Shown here in pieces: positions 24,801 through 36,800 of a stretch of 64,000 nucleotides of DNA (position 1 is its first letter; the number at the start of each line of letters is the position of its first letter). The stretch is taken from contig JADDOH010005086.1 in the NCBI GenBank assembly GCA_016648135.1, positions 120,219 through 184,218 on the forward strand, read 5' to 3'. Origin of the DNA: Agrypnia vestita. Lineage: Eukaryota > Arthropoda > Insecta > Trichoptera > Phryganeidae. The position numbers and the translations under genes were made by a program. The notes beneath the pieces were generated by a model. It saw only the letters and a program-made list of their open reading frames with translations. It made no database searches and was not told where the DNA came from.

Positions 24801-27800
24801 AAACTTCGGTTTAACTTTAAACCCGTTATTCTCGAAACTGCATTTTTCAAGTTTGCGGAAGTGCTCCTACACGCCCTAGATGAGCAATCTTTACGAAATT
24901 TGGCAGGTACGTGTACAACAAACGTCTTCATTAATTGAACCAGAATTATCCAAAAATATTCAAACGTTTTTATTTAATGAACAAAAAAATGCAAAAATTT
25001 TTTGTAAAAAAACAAACTTCCCTTCGATTTCTCACTATTTTTTTATTTTCCAGTTTTTCTTCTTGTTTCTGGTTCAACTTGTACACAATATTGTACAAAG
25101 TAAAAAAATTTTAATTTTCGGGACTTTCGCAAGCGAATGTTATCGCCCGCGCGCCGACATATGTGGCTTATCCCCCTCACACTAACATGTTTTGCCAAAC
25201 TTTCAAAAATATTTTTATATTCAACGTATCAAATATCAAAATTCTATATTTAATAATTTTCACATAAAAAATTGAACATTTTTGGCCCAACAAGGCAGAA
25301 ACCTCCCTTAACATGTATCCTAAGTAAATATACACAATTCCTTTCAAAATTGATTTTATATTCCGTCTGATATTTATGTTTTGGATTATTTTGAGTACAT
25401 AAATAAGTTATCTTACTTTTTTCCTAAAATAACTGTTTTAGCACTGATGGAAAAAATAGTAATTTAGTGGATGAAATTGTCTGAAATAAACTTTCGACAC
25501 AGTTCACATTTTTATTTGGTACACACGCCTAATTATTGAAACATTATTAAAACATATCCAAATTAATATTGCAGAATTTCAAGTATACATATATACAATT
25601 TGAATTTGAATTTGAAGTGAATGTATACAAGTATAATTATTTGAGACCGAAAAAATACAAAATATGTATCCGAAATATCATTATTGGTTACAAACTGAAG
25701 TACATAATTAATATTTTCACCTTCATCTTTCTCTCGACGAGAGCATTTTATAGTGGGATGTGATTTTCGCACATCGTCAGCTACAGAAAAAATGCCACAA
25801 ACAATATAAACCATATACTATTTCCTTGCACAACACAAGATTTCAGTATAGTCATCTAAATATAATAATTTTATTGTCTTTCCGTAACTTGCTGGAATGA
25901 CAACTTTGGATGATTAGAGTGTGACACGCAATCAGTGCGCGGCTCATGGTGCGCTGTTACACAAAGGTCGTTTGTTGCGCAACATTAATTTATAAAAACT
26001 AACAAACTTTGTGTAGATTGTTTTTAAAAATCTGCATTGTGTGCTCATGCTGAACTTTTAGTCTGGGGATAAGTTCACAGATCAGTGGGTCAAAAAATAA
26101 TTCTAATTCATAATGCTAAATAGTCTCAAAATAAGGTATGAAATATTATAACATTAATTATAATTGTAAGTTGATAAGTGTAACTGTCTGTGGATTTTTA
26201 TTGATTTGTCATTTTTGGCTGCAATAAGGTTTATGTTACTTTTATTTGCGCCATTTTTATCATGGATTGTACTTGTTCAAAGTGGACACGTCTGTTGTTT
26301 GGTGATTCAAGTGATATAAAATATAATGTTACCAACCTACTAAGATGTTGTGAAGTTTTATGAGTGGAACCGGCATTAAAAATCAAAGAAATATGGTCAA
26401 AAGCTTTCATTCCTACTGTCATAAATGAGTGAAAGTGATGTTGAAGGCATATTATCTGAAATGCGAAAATCCTTTAAAATATCACCCTAAAATACTGACA
26501 ACAAAATAAGAAGAGTTCACCATAGGTACCAGTAAAGTATTATTTGATATTTTATCCTGCAAGAGTAAAAAAATTATGAGTGCTTTGTCCCAGACACAAT
26601 CAAATTTCTTGGGTTACACACATAATTATCTTCGATATAGACGCAGATGACTTGGGTAACCCAATCATCAGAGATGAATTTGAACACGCATTAAAAAAGC
26701 TTAAAGATAGAAAAACACCAGGAGTTGACGAAATACCTACTGAGCTAATTAAATCAGCAGGTAGTGGCACTATGGAAGCTCTTTATAAATTGGTTAACAA
26801 GATATATGAAACACGGATAATTCCAGATGATTTCAAAAAATGATGAATACCATCTCGAAAAGGTGTGCAAAATAGATGGGGAATATTTTACGTAATGAAA
26901 ATCTGCTCAAAACTATACTGGAGGGAATGGTAGAGGAAAGATTGCCAGAGGACGCCCTCGCCGTGAATATCTTGAGCAAGTGTGCCAAGATATGAATCGT
27001 GCCTCCTACACAGAGCTGAAGAGCATCACCGGAGACCGAGCAGAATGGAGAAGGAGATGTGCTTTGCTGCAAACCAATCCCACGGATTGAAACCCAGGAA
27101 GGAAAGAAGTTGAATGTCCTGATTTCAAAATTAAACGGAATTGACTCTCCAGTAAATATTAAACAACAGATTTTCGAAAATTTCACCATAAATTTGAACA
27201 TATGAGTCACATTATCTAAGGACAAAGCGCAAACCATGGAAAAGAGAAATATAGCGCAAAGCATAAATCAGAAAAAATATTGTGCAAACCATAAACAATA
27301 GTTTGCACAATAATTTTTTCTTAAGACCTCTTGAACATAAGAAATCAAAACGGGAGCAATGAACCAAGCACAAGTTCCACTGAAATATATATAAATATAT
27401 ACATCACTAATTATTCAAAATCATTATCATAATAAAACACTTAATACAGTTCATAAATAACTAATGTCATTTTCTATTAACCACTTTTTAAGTTCTGGCA
27501 CTGACTTTGGAGTTTTTAGGCTTGAGGGAAAGGTACTTTGTATTTTGTTAAAGTTAAAAACAATCAGTCTTTAGAAAAAGTTTTTTTTTTTAATTAATAA
27601 TTATGTATACTAAAAAAGTTGTTAGTTTTTTTTTAAATTAATTATTATGTCCAGCCCCAAAGTTAATGCTATAAACATAAAAAAAATGACAACATTATGT
27701 ATTTATAGGAAAATTATGTATGGTGCCGTTTCGTGTACTCTGGTAACCAGAAAGGAATCAACAATAAACCCTTCTGAAGTTGCGTGAATTTGAAAAATTT

Positions 27801-30800
27801 CTACTGATATCTTTTTACATTTATTTTTTATAACCATAATTTTTATTTATATGGTCGGTTTGATGTTTCTAATTCCAGATAAAAAATATACACAGTGACG
27901 CGGTATTCTCTGAGCTCATTCAAGGTCCTGAAAACATTTTGGAGTATATTTTTGGACCACAAACATGCGTGCATAGTAAAATAATTAACAGACTTCCGGG
28001 CAAACTGATAGAGAGTCCACGTCGAGTAAATACACTTTTCTTAAATATTCTTTCTTTTCACTATCTTAGAATCTCTCTGTTTGGAGTCATGGATATGTGA
28101 TAAAATATTACTCATTCATAAAATATGACATAACATACGACACAATTATTCCACTATCTATCACCATTGCGTTATGCATCCTGGCACATTATTTCCTTCT
28201 TCTCCAAATAATGTCACTAAATAAATTCAATGAGCAATTACTAAAATAATACAATATTAAAAATATCAATTCCTCGCTTTAAACAGATGAGTATGTTACT
28301 TCTCTTAAATAAATTGTTTATAACATATGTATTTACATATTTATTTTATTCATTTATTTGTATGTATGTGGTACAAAGTACATATGTACTATCTACCTCA
28401 GAATAGATATTTTTATATACCTAACAAGGTAGGTAGTGGCTGAGAGGCTTATTATTTTAAAGCATTTAATTGTTATGTGAAATTGGAAAGTATGAAAACT
28501 TAGTGAAAATAATTAGTTCACAAAACTATACAAATCTAAAATACTTGTGAAAATATAACTGTATATATAAAATACTTGTGAAAAATGTAAATACATTTTA
28601 TGAGTTGTTACACTTATCATACATGAATTCATTTCTTTTAGTATTTAAAATACGGTAAATAAAAACTTAAACAAGTTTTCATTGTAATTAAGTTGGCAGA
28701 CTTATATACTTCAACTTATTGCGCTTCTATTCGTGATTTTTATAAAATAAGCATTATCATTTCTCCTGCACAAATATTTTTTTCTTACACAAACATAAAA
28801 CAATATTTTGAAATTAAAAAATTATAACATAAGTTTAGATAAATAAAATATACTGTGTAAAAGGATAAACAATTAAGGGGGGGTAAGGTTAATTCGTACA
28901 AAAAAAGGCATGTTTTTGTGATTTTTTTGTGAAGACACAGTTAAATTCTCTTTATTAAAACCAATGATACATTAAAGTATGACATTTGAAGAATATTGTG
29001 TAATATTTTCAAGACGAAATATTAAAAAATACGACAATGGCAGCAATTATTCGGACGTGTCTCGGAAAAAAAGTAGAATTGCGGTGTCCATCATAACTTG
29101 GTGCTAGATCATCTGAAATCAAAAAATCAAAGTTCATTCGTTAGATAATAGGTTTTCCCAGGTAACGCTGGGAGGGTTTTTTGAAATTTCAATTTTTCAA
29201 TTTTTTGGAACACTTTGAAAGGAAAAACGCGATTTTTTGCGAAAAATATCGACTAATTTGTTATTAAAAAATAAAAATTAATAACAAATTTGAAAAAAAG
29301 TCTCCAGCGTTACCTCGTAAATTATGTACAGAAATAGTGTTCAAAATTTCAAAAGGATTGCAGTAGTTTTGAAGTTATAATGGACACCGACTTTGAAAAC
29401 GTGAGATGTGGGGAAAACGCTTTAAAGTTTTGCACACTGTAAAATTCAAAATAAAACTCAACACTTATTTTATACTTACACATAATCGTCGATGCCATGT
29501 TCACCCAGCAAAGAGCTTTCATTATCAGCATCTTTTTGTCCTTGTCTACGCAAAACTCTTCCAATACAAATAGCACGTCCGGTAGTCCTCAGGTGAGCGC
29601 GTCTCTTAGCTGCCCAAGCAGGTATAGAAAATCAGTCTGAGTATCACTCAAATGTTCATAATTTGGTCAATTTTGCTCCAATTGACTTGAAATTTTGACA
29701 CAATATTCTTGCAATATTATACATTCATTTAAAAAAATAAAAATAAAACGCAAAAAAAAAAGTTAAAAACATTACCCCCCCCCTTAGAATAGTTATATAG
29801 TTATATAGAATGTTTTGGGTGCACAGCATAGTTATATAGAATGTTTTGGGTGATGCATACTCAAAAAATCTAAATTACGATTTCAATGCCAAGTTCTTTC
29901 TTTCAAATTTTTATTTTATTAATTTTCTAAGGCATCAGTCCTAATGGAATCTTTATTTGCACCACTTGTGTAATTTACAAAGAAACTTGACAAAGCATTA
30001 TAAATAAATTATTTTATTAAAACAAATAGATACCTAATATGTAAAATACAAATACAAAACACAAATACATAACAAACAAAGGTGATAGGTTTCCAGAAAT
30101 ATTTGGAACTACTATTCCTAATGATGTGGTTATAGTTCAATCTTGGCACTGCTTATTTTAAATTGGCATGCTGGACAGGATTTAAGCTAACACTTGAGTA
30201 AAAAAAATATTTAAAAAAAAATTGTTGATAGATTTCTTATTAATAGATTTTCTAAATTTTAGCATATAATTGACGCTCCTGATATACCGGTTAGTGAGTC
30301 AGTGATCATTTGGACTGCAATGGATGAAAAACTTCAACAAAATGGCACTCACTTTGTGGTGCCAGGAACTCATAATGATCAACTGTACCAACTAGATCCT
30401 TCTACAATGGTATGTTGGACTGGATAACTTATTAAGTCAATCTTGATCAATTGATATTTTTCCATGCTTATGTTCAAACGTACCACAAATTCGGTTCAAA
30501 AACCTAATGAAAAATTATGAATTTGTTTCAAAAAGGGAAGATAAATTTTTATGACGAGCTAAATATAATCTATGTTCTTAAGTGAAACAGAGATGTGGCA
30601 AATATGGTGTGCTTGTGAGTTAGTTTTTTTATTTTATTTATTTATTTATTTATCTTGAACTTAAAAATAAAAAGAGCCACTCATCTCACTAGAATGAACC
30701 TATGCTGAGATGAACAGCTTACGATATAGTGAGATCAAAATACAATAAAATTGAAGCAAAATACTATATAACTATAAAATTAATAAATTAAATGTAGATA

Positions 30801-33800
30801 TAAATACAAAATCAATATATATATATGTATATAAAAAGAAACTCGTGTTTCCCTACCCGCCAAGTTATCTCCACAACCAGCCACAACCACTCACCGGTGG
30901 TTATGGTGGTGGATAGCCCTTGGTGTCACATCGAAAATACGCGAGTTTGGTTGGGGTGGCTGTGCGTGGGTGGGAGTGGGTGATGAAAATGTGCTTTCTA
31001 GTACATCGTTTTGTTATGGGAAGGCCGCAAATGCTTCAGATTGTTTCAAAATAAAGAAAGTCAGTGAGTCTAGAAGGTTCCGGAAAAACCTGCTCTAGAA
31101 AGTTCTGGAAGGAGAAGGTTCTAGAAAATTCCCATAAGTTTTATAAGGTTTTAACTGAGTGGCGGAGTGTGTTGGTGTATCTAGAAGGTTCCTGTACATT
31201 CGAATTTCTTGAAAGTTCTGGAAGGAGAAGGTTCGCGAAAGTTCTATGATGATCCAAACAGTGTTCTAAAAATCTATGCATGCGAAGCCGCGCGGGCACA
31301 GCTAGTATGAATATAAAAATACACAGATATTATTGAATACAAAAACAATAGCGAAAGTAAAAAGAATATTATTGAATACAAAAACAATAGCGAAAGTAAA
31401 AAGAATGTATGAGTATAAAAATAGTGTATGTATATTTAAATAATGAAAAAATACAGTCTAATGACCAAATAAATAATTAAGCCCTGCTTTGGGCGGTTGA
31501 TTATTTGTGCAAATGCAGTTGACAATAATATCTTCACAAATAATTTTGTCTCAGAAAAATAACAGTAAAAGTAGGGTGCCCACACTGACTGACAAAATGG
31601 ATACCAAAGAAATTTGAATATCACTTTTATCATATCATTTTCTTAAAAAATGACAATGTATTCGCAATCTTAATGTTTTCAAAAAGAACATTCAAGAACA
31701 AAGGAGCCTTGTAAAAATTCTTCTTTGTCCAAATTTAATTTCATAGAATTAAATTGAAAAATATGAAATTTATTCTGTGTGTGTACTTATGTGTTTTTAA
31801 AAATAGAAGTTGGTAAACATGTTTACAATATGACTAAAATTGTTAATGGAATTGTTAATTTGTTTTAATATTTCCAGGGAAACAATGATTATATCGGCAC
31901 ACATAGAGTAGATGAGATAATACCTGAATATAGGAGAGAGTATATTGTGATGGAAAAGGGAGACACATTATTCATTCACCCTAAACTTGTACATGGGGTT
32001 GATAATTCTCATCATTCCGAAGTAAGTTTTTCATGTTATTGTAGCACAAATCTGTTTTACTAAGATAGATTGGTATATGCATATATGGAAATACTATTGA
32101 AAGCATGCGCTTGGTTACTTAGTGGTCATGGGAAGTTTCACCATTGCGTCATTCATTCATGTAAACTGTTCACTTTCAATTCTTGCTGATTATTGTAGGA
32201 TCTGTCATTTGGAATTGTTCATCATTATCACTGGGGGAGAGGGGGGGATGGAACTGTTCTAATCAACTAATCGTTCTATACTTTTACAAAGTACATAAAG
32301 TTAATCAACGAAACTAAATTACAATATTAATTAAATGAATTATAATTATAGTAGCTTCCTTACATTCCATATAGATCATAGCAATTACAAATAAATAAAA
32401 ACAAATTTATGACTACTGACTGATTTGTCAAACATACTACTTGAGAATTTGTACTGAGATGCTACGGAATGACTTAAAAAAGTATTATTCATTAAAAATG
32501 ACATATTAAATCATGTATTATATAAAATAACATGCTAACTATATTTATTTATGTTGTAAATTGCTGTTTCCAGGTCACTATCCTCTATGTATATTAAAGC
32601 GTTGTCTGTAAATAATCTCATTTTACATTTCATTAACATTGATGTAATCGGCCGTATTCTGAACTAATCAATATTGCTGTTTCTGTAGCTCGACAGTTAT
32701 GTATAACATTGTAAAGCTGCCAATTTTGACCTTTTAAGTTTTATAGATTTGAAATTAATTAATATGATTAATCAGAAAGCTCTAAAATGTAAACAAACAT
32801 TTTGTTATGCACAGTTAAGAATAATGAGGGAATAATCGGTTAATTAAGGGGAACGTAAAAGCTTTGGATGCCGGTCGCCCTAAGGATAATTATGACACAC
32901 TATTGAAACGAGTTGTAAAATTTAAATATATATACAACTTCCAAAAAAAGTTGATACATGTAGTATTCTATATCGAAATAATTTTTTTTTTTTTTTATAT
33001 ATGTGATAGAAATTATTTATAGAAAATATTTACATATGTGATAGAAAATGATGTCATATTAAAATCTGAATAATATAATAATATTACAAGATATATCCTT
33101 CAATATATATTTTATATGCTTACATTGCATATATTTTGAAAAAAAATATGCCCCTGTTATTTATTGTATCATATTGTTTATTATTATTATGTTAATTTAT
33201 TGAATTTTTTAGATCCCCAGTAAAGCTACCCATGCCATACTCCAGACAAAAGAATATACGGTAAGCAAAGTGATAACAAAGATAAGGGGCTCTATGGCTG
33301 ATTTTGATATTAGTGATTATAGTATTATTATAGATTTCTAATATAAAATGTACGGTTAACCAGATGTGAATGGTATTAATTTTTTTTTTCAAATTAAAAA
33401 AAATATACATTACAAAACTATTTATTTACGTTACATAATTTATACACAACATAAATTCATTCCAAAGAGTGTTTTGATTTTCATTCGAACCTGTTACCGT
33501 AACGAGTCTTATTCGTCTATCATCTGCTGTGATGATGATGATTTCTGAGCCATAATCTCATGAAGCCAGTGGCAAACCTGGTGTACACAGAGTGCCATGC
33601 GATTGTGGAGCATTCTACATAGGACAAACCAAACGCAATATCGCTACACAATTGAAGGAACATATTGGAGAAATTAAAAACAACAAATCCATCCAACAAA
33701 TATATCGGCAATCTGCGAACATGTATCCAAAGGGAATCTCTGTCACTTCATCAGATTTGACAAGACAAAAATCTTATCAACAGAACCACCCTTTTACCCA

Positions 33801-36800
33801 GATTAGTGAGGGAGTCCATTGAAATATGCAAACATCCCAATTTCGATAGAGATGACAGTTACAAACTATCAAGTATTTGGTGCCCTGTTCTTACACATTA
33901 ATTCAAGCCTTGAGAGACATCGCAGTAAAGTCCGCCGACGTAACTAGTACATATTTCACACTGGCGATCTCTATTGTAGAAGAAGTGAACACCTCACAAA
34001 AAAATGCATATAATTTACGCCCTCGAAAGCTGTAATCAGTCCGCCCTCTACCTACGCGGGTAAAGGTTGTCCTTCTTATGACGTTGAATAAGAATTCAAT
34101 GAGATGTCCAGAATCATTTCTTGGAAAAACATACGGTTCGTATAAAATATCCGCAAGCAGTTACAGTTAAATATGTCTAACGACCGTAATAACAACCTTA
34201 ACTCTTTAAAAACATGGTCATTAAAAATAACAGCATAAAGACGTGTAAGACACAAGACTGCAACTGCTACTAAAGAGCGAAGACCGAAAATCCGCCGAAA
34301 ACGGTGACCTGCTCAATATACACTGCACTATGTGCTCTGCGCACCATATGCTACGCTCCCCGCATCACTCTCCCCTACAATACGTACACATCAGTTTCTT
34401 CGAGAAAGCATTTTATTTTGTTGTAAATAGTAAATACTTATATTTAGGAGGAATACGAAAAATATTATTTCTGCAATTAGTATAATTAATTATTATTATT
34501 ATAATTATTAAATTTACAGAGATATTCGAGTAACTTAGAGATAGTTAGAGAGATATAGAGACCAGGCGCGTACAGTGGGAACAAGAAGCATGACTTTTAT
34601 TTAACTGTATATTTGGGGAAAATAAATCGAAATGAAATATTTATCTGGCAGAATATTATGAAATATTAAAATCTGAATAAAATTTTAATTATTGTGATTT
34701 GAGTATTACGAGGTGTATCTCTTATTTCAGTTTCTTTTCAAAATATATTTATTTATTTTATTTCTACGGTTTACACCTGTTACAATAAAATTAGAAACTT
34801 ATATAGGTATATCCAGATAACAGTGTAGGTACATTATAAATGTGAATAATATCTGCTTACATGATTGTTTAAAAGTGTATACATTTACATACATAAGAAA
34901 TTTATAACTCAATGTCTATCTGTACAAGTATATAAATCATAAATTAAGTAAAGACAATTATAAAGCGTATATCAGTAAGAACAAAAACATGTATTCATAT
35001 ATGTATTAACAAAGTTTAATCAAATAAATTAACAGTAAAGTGTTCGTTAAGGAGATTTCGGTAACGACTTAAGTTAATGTTGAAATATCTGCAATTTGTG
35101 CATACTCGTTTCTTAGGAAAACGTCATGCTTTTTGTTCCCACTGCACGTCCCTGTTAGAGACAATGTCCACTCAGTTCATAGCATCGGAGAGGAAAAGTT
35201 AAATGAAAATTGATATTATAGATTTTAATACTTAAATTACAATGTAAATTATATGTGATATTTGTGTATGTTTCATTTGAGTATTTCGCAGGTCCTGAGC
35301 ACACCTCATGGAGAAGAATGGAAAAGCATCAGCAGCAGGAAAGCTAACAGATTTCCTAAGGATGTTGAGGTTTATTTTAATTTAAATATTTTTTTCATCT
35401 TTGAGAGTTTGAATATTCAATTAGAAAATTAAATACTCTCTCAGAATTTTTTTGTTTAAATTTACTTAATTAACTTTGTGACAAAAACATTAATGTAAAA
35501 CTATGTCTAATGTCTAAAACTATGTGTCTATCAAGGTAGCAGACAATAAAATGGATGCAATTCATCGTCAAAAATTTATTTCTTGTTAAAATGAAAGAAA
35601 AACATTTGTTTTCAATCTTTTGATAATCATTTTACAGAAGTATTTGAATGCGTCCTGCTAATTGTATTATCCCTAATATTCTCCGGTAGTTTTACATACA
35701 ATTTCATTCCACTGTACACGATTTTTAACTTAAGGGGGGGGGGGTAAGGTTAATTTGTACAAAAAAAGGCATGTTTTAGTGATTTTTTTGTGAGGACACA
35801 GTTAAAATGTCTTTATTAAAACCAATGGTACATTAAATTATGACATTCGAAGAATATTGTGTTAAATTTTCAAGAAGAAATATTAAAAAATACGGCAATG
35901 GCGGCAATTATTCGGACGTATCTCGGAAAAAAGTAGAATTGCGGTGTCCCTCATAACCTGGTGCTGGATCATTGAAAATCAAAAAATCAAAGTTCATTTG
36001 TTAGATAATAGGTTTTTTCCAGGTAACGCTGGGAGGGTTTTTTGTAATTTAAATCTTTCATTTTTTTGGAACACTTTGAAGGGAAAAACGCGATTTTTTG
36101 CGTAAAAAATCGGCTAATTTGTTATTAAAAAATATAAATTATTAACAAATTTGAAAAAAATCTCCAGCTTTACCTTGTAAATTATGTATAGATATAGTGT
36201 TCAAAATTTCAAAAGGATCTATGCAGTAGTTTTGAAGTTCTGAGGGACACCGGCTTTGAAAACGTGAGATGTGGGGAAAACGCTTTAAAGTTTTGCACAC
36301 TGTTTTGCAAAATTCAAAATAAAACTCGAAACTTATTTTATACTTACACATAATCATCGATACCATGTTCACACAGCAAAGAGCTTTCATCATCAGCATC
36401 TTTTAGTCCTTGTCTAAGCAAAACTCTTCCAATACAATAGCACGTCCGGTAGTCCTCAGGTGAGCGCGTCTCTCAGCTGCCCGAGCAGGTAAAAAAATAA
36501 GTCTGAGCATCGCTCAAATGTTCACAATTTCGTCAATTTTGCTCCGATTGACTTGAAATTTTGACACAATATTCTTGCGATGTTATAAATTAATTTAAAA
36601 AATTAAAAATAAAATGCAAAAAAAAAGTTAAAAACATTACCCCCCCTTAAGTTAACTACTACGAAAATACTACTTCATCAGGGTGATAAAAAAACATTTG
36701 ATTTATTAAATTAACTCAAGTGGTTATAAACAATGCTTTATAAATTTGATTAGACAAAAACGTTTTTTGTACATTTTGATTCTCTTTTAACATTCGGCAA

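Larger units (their letters stand above)
30812..31305 (+). mobile_element. Non-autonomous Helitron, copy A
   Basis: It starts TCAATATATATATATG after an A and ends GCCGCGCGGGCACAGCTAG before a T, as expected for rolling-circle elements (5' TC, 3' CTAG with a GC-rich palindrome just upstream). Copy B at 40174-40693 is alike but in the opposite orientation. It carries no Rep/helicase, but does carry heat-shock element arrays. It lies in intron 5 of gene 2. Confidence 0.8.

Noticed and set aside
26833..27264. 143-codon minus-strand frame
   Set aside because: It is the shadow of the LINE fragment that reads on the plus strand.
36640..36700. Another hammerhead candidate (CCTGATGAAGTAG on the minus strand)
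   Set aside because: There is no GAAA after a helix II and no palindromic helix III, so only the CUGAUGA heptamer matches.
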